In this document: positions 23,149-36,141 of the stretch, piece by piece
Position numbering within the stretch: position 1 is the stretch's first letter
Layout of the letters: each line of letters begins with the position of its first letter
The notes under the pieces: model-generated
What the model was told of the DNA's origin: nothing
The model's input: only the letters and a program-made list of their open reading frames with translations
Databases searched by the model: none
DNA from: Amphibalanus amphitrite
Lineage: Eukaryota; Arthropoda; Thecostraca; Balanomorpha; Balanidae
NCBI RefSeq assembly: GCF_019059575.1
Contig: NW_024881624.1
Location: forward strand, 310,001-374,000
Direction: 5' to 3'
DNA: 64,000 nt
Translations under genes and position numbers: made by a program

Positions 23149-23445
23149 GAGGCGCAGCGCCACCTGGACGCCGGCCGGTCGCGGTCTCGCCGGGCTCCCC
23201 GCCAGGGCGGCGCCACTAGTCACCTGCCCGACAGCCGAGGCACTTGCAGTCTGTCGGTGGAGACAGACCCTATGCTGTGGCGGCATGTGTTCGAGAAGGA
23301 GGGTGGAGACGACCGGCGCACTCGCGAGGAACTCACGTCCATGGTGGCGTCACACGTCAAGGCCGTCAACCGCGTGTACGACAAGGAGCAGTTTGACGGC
23401 AGTTACGCCCACCGGGGAATACAGTTCGAGGTGCAGCGACTCAAG
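23149..23445 (+). CDS. kuz: kuzbanian exon D: furin cleavage site and start of the metalloprotease domain
   Basis: RSRSRRAP near the 5' end supplies an RxRR-type furin site where the inhibitory prodomain would be removed. It is followed by a short variable linker and then TCSLSVETDPMLWRHVFEKE, the first strand of the reprolysin fold. SMVASHVKAVNRVYDKEQFDG and IQFEVQRLK match the helix and strand that follow in ADAM10. Acceptor cccgcag, donor AAG|gtagga, phase 0 on both sides. Confidence 0.93.
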
Positions 23446-23897
23446 GTAGGAGAGTCGAGCACTACAGCGGGAGTGGTGATGATGGGGTGGATAGGGTGAC
23501 AGGGAGGGTATTGGTGGCATTAGTGTGTAGCTGGTGTTGGTGGGAGTGGGCAGAGTAGGATGAAAAGTGGATGCATTGTGCCGCTAAGTCGTTACACGTT
23601 AGAGTCCGGTTTTATTGAGCAATAAATTAGTACTCAGTGTGCCTAGCTGTTGGTGAAGGGCTACGCTCGTGACAACGAGCGTGGTGCCATCTGTAGTGTA
23701 CCCGATTGAGCTATGTTGATGGAAACGGCTGACAGCGACATTGCTTTACCCCGTCCGCTTTAATATTGATGACACCTCTGGGATATTACTAGCCAAGATT
23801 ACTTTACTAATGATTGCTAGCGGCACATGTCATGATATGCGGGTCTCTCGTAGATCACCACGCATGAATTTTCTCAACTTTGTGCCGTTCTTCTCAG

Positions 23898-24096
23898 ATT
23901 GATGACGACAGCACATGTCGACCATCGTATCGCGGCCGGGACCGAAACAAGTTCTGTGTTCCTAACGTGGACGTGTCCAACTTCCTGAACCTTCACTCGG
24001 AGGACGACCACGACGCCTTCTGCCTGTCCTACGTGTTCACCTACCGCGACTTCAACAAGGGCACCCTGGGCCTGGCCTGGGTGGCCTCGCCCGCAG
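23898..24096 (+). CDS. kuz: kuzbanian exon E: metalloprotease domain
   Basis: Codes for the VDVSNFLNLHSEDDHDAFCLSYVFTYRDF block and GLAWVASPAG, equivalent to the [24 protein letters not shown] and GLAWVGAPSG blocks of ADAM10. The cysteine in AFCLSY is the conserved disulfide partner. Acceptor ttctcag, donor GCAG|gtcagt, ends in phase 1. Confidence 0.95.
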
Positions 24097-24384
24097 GTCA
24101 GTGGCGCTCAACAGGGAAGGGTCGTGGATGGCTGGCTACCAGGGAAGGTCGGAATAAAATAAATGAAACAACACTGCACTTGTTTCCTTTTAGGTTACTG
24201 TATGCTTTGAACAGGCAGTAACTACTTGCACAAAACTTTGATTATTTCCTATTGTAATTTCATCTCCTGTTGTGCATTGCGATTGACAGTCTCTTTTTCT
24301 CGTTTGTTTTTTTCTTCCGAAATTGACCCGCCTTTCTCCATCGTCTCGCGACTAACTGGCGACTCTGATTGGTGCCCTCGACAG

Positions 24385-24744
24385 GTGCGTCGGGCGGCAT
24401 CTGTGAGCGTTACAAACCGTTCGCGGACAACATCGGCGGCTCCCAGCGCACCAACAAGCGCTCCCTGAACACTGGCATCATCACGTTCGTCAACTACCAC
24501 TCGCGGGTGCCGCCGCGCGTCTCGCAGCTGACCCTGGCGCACGAGATCGGCCACAACATGGGCTCACCACACGACTGGCCGAGCGACTGCACACCCGGCG
24601 GGCCGAACGGGAACTACATCATGTTCGCCAGCGCCACCAGTGGCGACCTGCCCAACAACAGCAAGTTCTCCGAGTGCAGCCGGCGGAATATCAGCTCCGT
24701 GCTGGACGCCATATCGTCGGGAAAGAAACGCGACTGCTTTACGA
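24385..24744 (+). CDS. kuz: kuzbanian exon F: catalytic zinc site and Met-turn
   Basis: Carries [12 protein letters not shown] (24540-24575), the HExxHxxGxxHD zinc motif with three His ligands and the catalytic Glu, and the Met-turn [12 protein letters not shown] (Met codon 24621-24623). Preceded by [11 protein letters not shown] and [12 protein letters not shown], and ends with [10 protein letters not shown] and CFT. All catalytic residues are intact, so an active protease is predicted. The gene's largest intron (12.5 kb) follows. Acceptor cgacag, donor ACGA|gtgagt, phase 1. Confidence 0.97.
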
Positions 24745-27200
24745 GTGAGTACCGCGATCGTTTTAGTGGTTTGGCGTCCTATTTGTCGTGCGGAGTGGGA
24801 GCTGGGGTGGGGAGAGGGAGACACCTTTAGACGCCAGAGGCTTTGTTATGGAGTTCTGGAACTCAGTATGCCCCGTCAGACCGATTGTCAACGTTTAGAC
24901 AAGCACGCTGACATTGGCACGACAGCTGCGCGAAATTAAAGTTACGTGGCGTGCGCGATAACGGGTTACAGAGCGATCAACGCCTGACAAGCCGCTTCAG
25001 ACGGCTATTTCTGTTGTGAATCCGGCTGTAATGCCGGACTTATGTCGGGCTCGAATCCGCCGTTCTTAGATCCCGGGTGTATCTGATCGCCGGGGGCTGA
25101 GGCGCCACCTGAATAGTTGATGTTTGATGAGTAGACCGTCATCGGGGCTGCGGCGCGGATCAAAGCCATCGGCAGAGGCGTCGCTCGTCAATGACCCTCT
25201 GTGCCAGCAGGCCGCGGGCCGGCCGGTGGCGCGGATCGTCCGCGAGTAGTGGCCGATTGAGGCGTCCGTCTGCGGCCCTCTGCAGGCTTCCGGCCCTCTG
25301 TTGACACTGTGCTCACACTTTCAAACCGATTGGCCAGCCCTCCTTGAAAAGACGATACCGGGAATTCTGCCGCCGGGCGCTAGCCTTAGAACGTTTGGTG
25401 GGGTTTCTAGTTCAATGTGAGTCGTTCAAACCCCTGGGGCACTTATAAGACTTACCTCGGCGCCACGGCATTTGTGGTATGGCTTGTTTTGATAATTTTC
25501 GCTCGACGATAGAAAAGGCCTAATCTGAGTCAAAATTAGTTGGCCTGCGGGTACTTTCCAAGCGGATCAAAATACATCTTGGAAGGGTTTATGTAAAGCG
25601 TAATGTTATATAATCCAGGTCAACCTGAAATGTTCAAGTTAACCCTCTCGTCGTTTTTCTATCGAACATCACAAAAGTTGTGCTGGATAACTGAACTGTT
25701 TTGTTTTTAGAAGTAGAAGTTGAACAACGTTACATAAATGCTGACGTAATATTTCTGTAAACAGTGTGGTAAACAAGCGATGTTCACAGCAGCGTATAGT
25801 CAGTGGGCATATTTTCCAACATCTTACAATGGGAAGATAGCATGTAGGATATTGCACTATATGCTGCCATATTCACTACTCTCCTAGGAGGTGATGCATG
25901 CCTCTCGCTCTCCGAAGGCTGTGCCAGAGTCACACCACCAGGGAGGTTACGTCACAATGACGTCATCCTGCTGCTCTGCCGCTAATGCAGCGTGACAAGT
26001 TGGAAACGGGAGTGCTGGCGGGTGGCTCCCTGCGGGACGGAGTCGGGACGGAGGCTCGGCCGGCGGCGGACAGTGACCCGTGCTCAGGCACCGGTTGATC
26101 TGCCGCGGGCTAGCTACGAACGTCTGGTCGACCGCGAGAGCTGAGAGCTGTCCATCCCCTGTTCTTCCTCCTGGCTAGGCATTTGGCGAATTGTATTCGC
26201 CATCACGTCAGACTCATGCACTTATCCACTGTTTTCATTCCCGCAGCCTCACTGCAGCTCATTCATTCAACATACCAGAGTGAAAGTGGTCTGATGGGGG
26301 TGAATGGCTCCGGACCTTCCGGACTGATGGGATGTCACTGCCACTCGGCGGAACCATATATAGACCTGTCGTCGGCCGGTGACCGCGCGGCACTGACCTT
26401 TCCCTGTCCCTGTCATAGGTCTCCATCAGGGCTGATCTGTGCCGTGCCGTCTGTTTGTCTGATAACAGACCGGGTGCCGGGGCGACCCGGCCACGGCTGG
26501 CATCTGACTGGGTTGGTGACGGCAATTAGTGTCACGGCCCGTCCTATCCTTTGGTGATGACTGAGTGGTTATGCTGGTAATGGTGCACCCGGTAATAGGA
26601 AGAATGTGATTGTGCTCAACGTGTCTCAACATTTACTTTTCTATTGCTACTCAACATAGGGAGAATGTTGTGACGGCTGAGACAGGGCGGTAGGGTTTGA
26701 CCGCGGCTGATGCGAGTCAGGATCGGACTGCGGACCGACGACGCTGTGGTAGAGCATGCTGTCGCTGTGGCGACCAGACGCAGTGATCTCCAGTCCATCA
26801 TGGTTGCATGATCGCCGACCAACTCTCATAGCCAGCTGAGCTGAATGCTGTGGCATTGGATGGTCCGACATCAAGGAAAATCGCTCATCGCCGGCGACAG
26901 GCGGCGGCGGCATCGTCTCCGACTTTGTATTCGGGAGGGGCGTCTCCGTTTGGCGTCGGTGAGCGACCTCGGTCTGACCGCCGGACTGTGAGCGTTACTC
27001 CGCTGCCCGCGGCGTCCCGGGCCGCCGGTAACAGGGTTAACGCTGCACTGCGCGTCGGCAGGGCGGGGCCGGCCGCGTCCCCCGCCGCGCCGTAACGTGG
27101 TTATCGCTGTGACAGACAGACACAGACAGGCAGAGAGCCGGACAGACTGAGTGGGCCGGCCGACGGGCCCGGCCCGCCCCGGGCGTGTTAGGCGTTCACC

Positions 27201-27366
<166 letters not shown>

Positions 27367-30300
27367 TCCCTCTCCCTCTCCCTTTTCCTCTCCCTCTCCC
27401 TGACTCCCCCTTTCCTCTCTCCATCCTCTGCAGCCTGCCTAGCCTCGAACTCCTGTGTGTCTCCACCGGTCTAACGACGTAGCGTTTATGACCCGCCCGG
27501 GTCCAGTTGGAGCTCAGCCACATCGCATCTCATTCCACAGCGGCGGGATGTTTGTGTTTGAATGTGTGGCCCCGTCTGATTGCAACGGCCCCTCGGTGAC
27601 GCACTTTGCACCCAGGCCACTGGGAATAGAGGTCAAACTGAACTGCAGTATCAGATCAGTTTTCGGGCTTGGTTTGAAATCGAATGGTCCTCTAGAGGTT
27701 TCGACGGATGAACTGCGTTATGTGGGTTGACAAAGTGTTTTATTGGGTGTTCAGTAGGCATACCTTTGCACATCTCCACCTCTTTGTATAATGTGACGTC
27801 GTTGAGCCCTGGCCTCGTGTCTGATTTTCGGTGTGGGCGCCCGGCCACATTTTCCAGTCGAATGTCGCCCGTGCCGGCGTCGGCGACCACTCTTCTCGGC
27901 GGTGTTTTATAGGGTGGTCGGTGGTAGCGGCCTCTCCCAATCAGGAGCGCCAGATTGGACGCGTCTGTATTGACACGGCTGGCTCGCGGAGCAGGCCGGA
28001 CGGGTGTGCCGTGAGGTGGGGCTCTCTAGCAGTGGTCGCATCTCGCGATAAAGTTTGGACACGAACAGTGTTCCAATATTGAATTTAATCTTTAATTGAT
28101 TTGTCCAGCACTAGTTCTCGATCTTCAATTTTTGTGTTAAATTATGCGTGATATCAATCACCAACTGCAATCCATGAATCCTAAGTTTTACTGCTGTTGA
28201 TGACGGAAGTAGACGTTTCATAGAACTGGAAATAGGTACCCTGGGTAATATTTTATTTTGTATTGGCCTACTTATCCCGTATGCTGCTTCTATTGTTAAA
28301 CAGGTGTCCTTTTCATAATTTTTATATGCATCGGGCAATTACCGACATAGTCCAAGTCATGTAGTAATACGATATATGTAGAAATAGCTCTCGGTGGGAA
28401 AAGCTCTGATTACGCGCATTCCTCTGATGAACATTCACGATACCGATGACGGTGTCTTGTCCTGATCCTCTCTCAGGAAGAAACGCGCCTTCAATCCGGC
28501 CATTGTGTAATGCATCCCCAATGTCGGCGCCACAGTCAGCGGCGCCAGCCCGGTCCCGACTGCATTAGACCCCGTCCTGCAGCTCGGCTTTCTTCTGTGG
28601 TCGATCTAATACCAACATATAGAGGACAGGCGACAGTCCGGATTGAATAATTGTAGCGGATCTGGCCCGTTTGCTGCCCTGATGATTCACAAAAAGTGAC
28701 ACGATACGATGGCGGTTGCATATTCACAAAAAAATTGAACAATTTCATCTTATCTTGTGGTGAACTAATTTTTGGTACTTGTAATAGACACCCTGATGAA
28801 AAGATATAGCAATAAATGTCAAAAGCAATTTAATTCATTTCAATGCATTTTGATGAGTTGTTCAGTTGGCGCTAGCTCATTAATTATGAAACATAATTAC
28901 GCTCTCACGAATTTGCAAATGTCATTTACATCTGTTGACATATCTTCATTCCACTCGTTGGTGTGCTATAAGCTTAACATATTGGAGCAACGTAACTACC
29001 TAATTAAGGAAACGCGGAGTGGCGAATTAAAGTGAGCATATCATGCATATGGTGGGGTGACTATCAATCATCAAAACATGGTTCGTGGCAAATGTGCATA
29101 CCTATACGGTATGCATACAAAGGAGCGCTCATTGACATGCTTTTAGCCTGGTAGTTGGGTTTAACAAGTCGGAAGCTTATTATTTTGATGAAAATTTTTG
29201 CGCCTTTATATCCCATCCATCGCTCATCGAAATCTTCACGATGCCTGCAATGCTGATCATTGATCAATATATCGCAGCTTCCATTCCGATTTCCGAACCA
29301 CAAGACCATTAGGTACAATTAGGTACCGAAACCGAACCGTTAGTCATATATGTAGTAAAACACACAAAAGTTTCAGTGAACGCATCGTGGTACTGTTGCA
29401 GAGAAATCGGTAGCGAATAATCGAGTGCGGAGTGACCCTCACCTCACTAACCACGCCGCGACAATTCATTCCGTCCTCGCTCCCATCTCCGTCGAGATTT
29501 GGTCGGAGCGGAGGGTAGGCTGTTCCGCACGGCAGCTCTGCGCTGCGGTACAGCCTACCTTCCCGTTACTCGGCCGCGCCGCTACTCTGCTGCCAGCGCC
29601 GAGTCCGATGTAAGTGACAATCTAAGTGGGGCGTACTTACTACCTACCCGCCTACTTACGACTTGGCTGCAAGGGTCTTGCAAAGACCCATTTTTATGCC
29701 ACCTTTGCTTGTTTCGGGTTTCATTTTCCAGGTGGTTTTTATAGGACATTCATTTTGCTGGCTCGTTGACGACATGGCTCGACCTTTTAAAATGACTCAA
29801 TTTGATGTCACCCTTTGAAGGGGAGCAAAGAGTTGCCTACCATTGAAAACTGGGCCGGGTCGCTGTAAATGTTTTCGCCTTTTGTCGCTGGCCTGGCAGT
29901 GATGGCGGACGCACGGTCGGACGTCGCGCTCTTTGTGCCAGTATTGGACCAATATGTGTCAGGTTTCGGGGTACGCCCAGAGGGGACACCCGACACTGTC
30001 GGCCTGTGACACACAGCGCGCAGTGGCACGGCCGACCTGGTGGCCGCTGCCGGAACAGCCGCTGGAACGGCACAGCGCACCCGACTCTGAACGGCAGCGA
30101 TAGTAGTTCTGAATGGCGACACAGCGCTGCGCGTAAACATGCTGGCAAAAGATTGGCTTAGTGTGAGGCTGAGCGGAAAAATAGGGACTTTTCGTATAGT
30201 CGGCTAGTAGTTGCCAGTTGGTACCTTACTCGCTGGGAAGATTGCTGTTGTTAAGCTTCTTGGCAATAAGGCAACTCTAAATAAACGGCTTATAAAACTC

Positions 30301-30419
30301 TGTTAACGTCCTTATTGACATTCGCATTCCGACAGCGTCGTGTTGAGCTGAGTTCCAACCGTTGATAAACTGGCGGCAGCCCGTGACAACGACCTACGAC
30401 GGAGCCTTTCATCTGACTG

Positions 30420-30795
30420 GCACAGAGCGCAGGCGGTGACCTGCGGCGCGATCAGCCTCACCAGAGCAGAGCACAGGCGGTGATCTGCGGTGGGGTCCCT
30501 GGCCTCACCAGAGCAGAGCACTGGTGGTGACCTGCGGCGGGGTCCCTGGCCTCACCAGAGCAGAGCACAGGTGGTGACCTGCGGTGGGTCCCTGGCCTCA
30601 CCAGAGCACAGCACAGGTGGTGACCTATGCCGGGTCCTTATTCTGACTGCCGCCCACAGAGCACAGGTGGTGACCTATGCCGGGTCCTTATTCCGACTGC
30701 CGCCCACAGAGCACAGTTGGTGACCTGTGGCGGGATCCGAATTCCGGCGGTGACCTGTGGCGCCGTTATCCGTCGAGCAACAGGTGACCGGTGGC
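30420..30795. repeat. Minisatellite, roughly 48-60 bp unit
   Basis: About seven copies of a unit with the core 'cagagcacaggtggtgacct', alternating between two variant tails ('ggtccctggcctcacc' and 'gccgggtccttattc'). The two variants sit in blocks, suggesting successive rounds of local duplication. Confidence 0.8.
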
Positions 30796-33592
30796 GCAGT
30801 TAGCTGGGGTAGGTACTCGGCAGTCGGTCCGGGACGGCCAGCTCGTGAACAGCCATTTCCCGTCTGACCGGACCCGGAGTGGTCCCTGGGGCGCACTCAT
30901 GGCACAGGGCAGTGCTGACGGCAACTCGGACCCGAGGGCGGGCAGTCGGTGGCGGACGGAGCACTTCCGCCCTATCTCCTCTCTCTCTCCTCTCGCTCTC
31001 TCACTCTCTCACTCTCACTCTCACTCGCACTCGCACTGTTTTCTCAGCCCTCCTCTCCTATCATATTCTGTGCAGAACTTATTTCATCCTTGTTAACTCG
31101 GTAGTTATGGGCAAAAGTTAAAAGAACGTTTTCGAATGTATGTTATTTGTTATAAAATGGTTTCCATTCAAATTCGAGGAGCCGTTTAAAGGCTCTCGCG
31201 CAACACAGCGCTTTAAGGATTTTGAAGCACGCTACTGTTTGCATTAGTTTTTTCTTTCAGTGCATTTTTAGCTGTAACTCTACTTGAAGACAGGTCGAAT
31301 AAGTAATGTTGCGATGGCTTTTAGCTCTTCCTAATGTTAATTGGAGTTCCTGTAACAGTTTGTTTCAACAAGCTAAGTTCTAAACCTTTGAATTTGCTAA
31401 TTAGCAAGCTATTTGCTGAAGTTAAGCCGAGTTTGTTCCGGAGGCACTGATCTGCACCGTCCGCATTGGTTATTTCATAATTGCCGAACTCGTTTAAAAG
31501 TCTACACTTGTTTCCAATGTCCGTTCAGAAATCAGAAGGAAACCTTCCAGCACACTCCCCGACAAAGTTGATGACACTGTCGCCTCACTATTACCACACG
31601 CCTTCCGGCCCTACCACGACCGTAGCGCCACGTGGAGATCTTAAGATCTCTGGAGATCTTAAATAGACCCACTGTACGTTATGCATCAACAGTCAACACA
31701 TTTAAAACTTCGACGATGTTGAAGCCTTCTAGAATAGAAGTTTATATGATGACGACTGGCCCTAAAAATTTGTGACAAATATCAACGCCTGGCGTCCGCG
31801 TAGGATTGCGCTTTGACCTGTTTTCTCTCTTGTAGAAAGTATTTGCAAGAGCATCGCAGCTATGCCTTTATTTTTATATGCATAAAGCTGCTTTTAGTTC
31901 ATTGGTCCGATCAAAATGTTGACTTTTCGGACCGGCGCTGTGACGTGATCGCTATATTACGAACTTGGACTTTCACCGGGCAGTCACTATTGGTGTTTCG
32001 CGTGCTCCACTTTCATTTGTCGTCCGCTGCTCCTGGACAGTTGATTGGTGGTGTTGTGGCGTCCGCTTTGTCTGTCGGAGACTCCTTTCTGATGTTCAGC
32101 CATTCTACAATCATATTTCAGCGCAGCCCAGTAAATGGAGAGCCACAAATCGCTCGGCGCGGGATGTAATTTATGAACAATGGATCAAACCGGGCACTTG
32201 AGGCCTGGCGCGCCGCATTTCGGCGATGAATAATTCGGCGAACCATCATGTGTCGGATCGACCTGACTCGAACCGGTGGTTTGAGCGCCGAACTGAATAC
32301 CGTCGGCAGCCTTCCTCTGCGAAACAGATCAGTCATGTCATACAGCCCTCTATCGAACAACCATCCCGATAAAAGCATTGATCTATTTGTCCTCTGCATC
32401 AAATTGAAATAAAATGTCAAGCCACGTCCGCCGATGACCCCCGTAGTCCTGAGCGCCATAAACCCCCACCTCAACATAAAGTCACGTCTTGTTTTGTTTA
32501 CTTACGTTTTATGTCCCTTTTTCTTGTTAAAGATTCTATGATAATAGATGTGTCGGTTTTGCATTCTTCCTTGGAAGGATATCCAGGATTCTTTATTGCC
32601 AGCAATATTTCTCTTCGCCTGATGTCAGTCGGGCAGCTCCGCGTCTCACGTCATGTCACGACTCTTCACTGGACGTGACCTGTGCGTCACGTTTCCGTTC
32701 ATGGCACGTCACGCGCCGATTAAATTTGCCGTCGGCGCTGTGACCCGTTCCACTGCCGTCGCTGCTAGTGTCGCTGCAGACGTTTGAGGCCAATATGTGC
32801 TGGGCGCCGTGCTATGTATCGACTGCCGACTGGTCCGCACCACCTAGTCCCAATGTAGGCAGCACTGATCGTACTTAGCTGGTGTCCGTGCCACCGCCAC
32901 CGACCCCTAGGGGCGGAGTGGACCAACTACTACATAGCTTACATGGAAGTTTCCGCGTACAAATGATAGTTTATCTCAGCAAGATGATGTGTTGCAAAGG
33001 AACTAACCTGCACATGTGCGAGTGGTGAACGGGCTCGGTCTGAAATGTTGTCCCGTGCGCTGAATAGCTGTATTTCCTCTGAGGTTCTTGGCAACTTTTT
33101 ATTCAGACCTGCCTGCAAGGTTATATCTCCCGCACTAAAATGACAGTCTAGGGGAAGCGCGGTACAGCTAATGGGATTTATTTCTCAAAGGATTCATACA
33201 TTTTGAAGATAGTGAGGAGGCATTCTGTTGTGCATTAGAGGAGTTTTGCTCCAGAGTACCGTTATTACCTATTTGTTTGCCGGCAACTGGCTTCGAGTCC
33301 ATCGCTCTACTAGAGCTTGGGGTCACTAGGGAATTCTTGAGAGGAGTTTTAGGGGTCAATAAGTCCTAGTCCAAATTTTTGACGTCACTGACCACTGTTG
33401 ACGTTTTTCTTTTCTTTTTGTCATCGGTTGTTTTGTCTGTATTGATCATTTTAAGCAGCAGGTCGGAGCCAGTTGATGGGACCTGATCATTGTGTTGGGT
33501 GAGGCAATTTGGTTGCTCAGTAGTCACCGCAGCGCCGGCGGCCGGTGTGTTCCGTGCCCTGCTCGGCGACTCTCAGAGGGACAGTCGGTCGG

Positions 33593-33672
33593 TGGCGTAG
33601 CTCGCCTCGCGCTCCGGAGGATGGCGTGACTCGCCTCGCGCTCAGGAGAGATGGTGCAGCTCGCCTGGCGCT
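33593..33672. repeat. Short tandem repeat, about 30-bp unit
   Basis: Three degenerate copies of 'gcagctcgcctcgcgct' plus spacer. No gene is associated. Confidence 0.5.
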
Positions 33673-35139
33673 AAGCTTATCGCCGGATGTCACCGACACT
33701 CCCCGGTCGGACAAACGACTCGGGAGCCGGCGTCGCTCAAGGACTGTGTCGTATCGTAGCCGACCACGGGCCGCGTCTCCTCGAACGGAGCCCTAACGGA
33801 AACGCGACAGAGTGGACACTACTCTTCACTCCTTGGAGTGGGTGCCTGCCTAGAGTGTCGGTGTTAGTTTTATTTCAAGGTGCCGTGGATGTAACATTGG
33901 GCAGCGCTTTTGCTGCTAAATTAACCCTCGCCCGTAAACGGTGTTTTGCCACCTTCGCCCATGCAGGGGGGGGGGGGGGTTTGGTGCGACCCCCCTGGCG
34001 TTTGAAAACGGAGCGTCGTAGAGCTTAGCGGAAAAACCAACGGATTGCTCTCAACGAGATCTCGCGATTGGTGGTATATTTTTTGGTCCTAGGTCAACAT
34101 TTGACCTACTTATGACCGGTCAAAGGTCAAATTTTCGGAAAAATCTAACTTTTTCAGATTTCCGCGCCGATTGCGGCAAAACGGTAAGAGATATCGACTT
34201 GAAACCTTCACTATCGTGATCCTTGATCAATTCTCTATCGTTTGGTGTGTATTTCGATGTCATAACTCTAAAAATGATGCGTTGGGAGCATCGGAAGTCT
34301 GCAAGGTCATTTGTGAATTGGGTCACGTCAGGCGTGTGACGTCACTGACCTGACCCTGACCCAAAATGAACTACAAGAAATAACCGACGATGCCTGAAAT
34401 GGATAGCAAATTCGAATTCAGGGCATCAAAATACCCCGAAAAGGCATACAAGTGCAAGAAGTCATTACAGGTCAACCGAGGTCACTGACCTGACCTTGAC
34501 CTTTAGTAACCTTGAAAAGGTCAACGGACATTGTGCCAATGTCAAATCAGCCAGTTATGATTCTAAAACAATCCATCAGTGTGTCAGGTCAGTCGGCATT
34601 TATACCAATGTGAAGCAATCTCCAATTTAGCGTAAATCTGGCCGGAGGTTGTTCCCTTTATGACGTCATAACTCCGTGACCTGACATGACCTTGACAAAA
34701 AAGTACCAAAAGTTGCGCAAAGGATGCCCCATAGGGTACTGAAAATATGAGCAGGCTATCTGAAACGGTTCGGCGTGTAGCTAAGAAAAACCTCAGGGGG
34801 GGGGGGGTTGCACAGGGGCGTAGGCAGGGGGGGGGCACTGGGCCATGGCCCCCCCTTGGGCGCCGAAGGCGCCCTTTGCGATTGGAGGGCGCCGAAGGCG
34901 CCCTCCAATCGCAAATGCAATTGTGATATAATCGAATAGAAAAACAATCGCGACTGGAGGGCGCCCTCCAATCGCGAATGTGTTTACAGGGAAAATACGG
35001 ATGGAGGGCGCCCTCGGAGGACGCCCATTCCAAATACGCCCTCCAAATACGGTTGGAGGGCTCCCTCGGGCGCCCTCCAACCACATTTGTAGGCTGTAGC
35101 TCTCTAAGCGTAACGGTGGTCGCCTATGTAAGCCGCTGT

Positions 35140-35910
35140 CCTGTAAATAAGCGCCCTCTCACCCGAAGGCGCCCTCCTGTAGGTCGCCACCCTGCTACAC
35201 ATTGCCGCCCTTCTGCTGATCGGTGTCCTCATAATTATTGGCGCTCTCCTACCTATTGAGCCCTCATGTGAAATTTTGAAGGCCGCCTTTCTCCCTTTTG
35301 GCACCCTCTTGTTCAGTGCCGCCCTCCTACCTATTGGTTCCCTAGTCCTTCCTGTTGAATGTTAATCGGGGCCCTTCTCCTATTGGCGCCCTCGTGTAGA
35401 TCGCCGCCCTCCTAACCACTGGCACCCTCCTGTTGATCACCGCCCTCCTATCCACTGGCACCTTCCTGTTGACCAGCGCCCTCCGCACAGACGCCCTCCT
35501 GTTCGTGTCATCCTCTTGAGCAAAGGCGCCCTCCTCACCATTGCCACCCCCATTTTAATCGTCACCCTTCCGCTCATTGGCGACTTCCAGTTGATGACCG
35601 CCCTCCCACCTATTGGCGACCTCTTGTTGATCGCCACCCTCCTATTGGTGCTCTCCTGTTCCTCGCCACCCTCTTACCTGGTGGCGCCCTCCTGTTGATT
35701 GTTGATCGGCGCCCTCCTGCCTATTGGTGCCCTCCTGTTGATCGCTGCCCTTCTATCCATTGGCGCCCTCCTGCTGCTCGCCAACTTCCTACCTATCGGT
35801 GCCCTACTGTCGAAACTCGGGATGTTGATCGGGGCTCTTCTACCTATTAGTGCCCTCCTGTGGATCGCAGCCCTTCTACCTATTGGCAACATCCGTTGAT
35901 CGCTGCCCTC
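35140..35910. repeat. Minisatellite inside the hAT element
   Basis: More than twenty degenerate copies of a unit of roughly 16-36 bp such as 'cgccctcctacctattgg' and 'cgccctcctgttgatcg'. In one frame it reads as a repetitive Leu/Ile/Ala-rich string (IGALL/IAALL) resembling membrane helices, but this is a repeat artefact and not evidence for a protein. Confidence 0.8.
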
Positions 35911-35919
35911 CTATCATTT

Positions 35920-36141
35920 ATTTACTCCTTTGGCATGTTTTTCAACTTAGTCGTTCTATTGCACATAGTTGATGTCTTGCCTGTGAAAACTGCCACAAAT
36001 GAACGTGCATTCAGCACAATGAATGAAGTATCTATACCTACCAAAACTATCTACGCTCTACGATGCATAAAACACGTCTTTGGTCTTAACGGATTGATCC
36101 TACTTTACGTGCATCATGGCATCTATATGGATTACGATTAA
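35920..36141 (+). pseudogene. hAT transposase C-terminal dimerisation-domain remnant
   Basis: The frame reads LHIVDVLPVKTATNERAFST, then about 30 residues on GLILLYVHHGIYMD and a stop. This matches the hAT C-terminal dimerisation signature (P-x-T-A-x-N-E-R-x-F-S followed by L-x-x-L-x-L-L-x-I/V-H). The catalytic portion expected upstream has been replaced by minisatellite, so no functional transposase is possible. Confidence 0.8.

Noticed and set aside
35437..35899. Apparent multi-helix hydrophobic protein (IGALL/IAALL repeats)
   Set aside because: A translation of the minisatellite inside a hAT element; no coding constraint.
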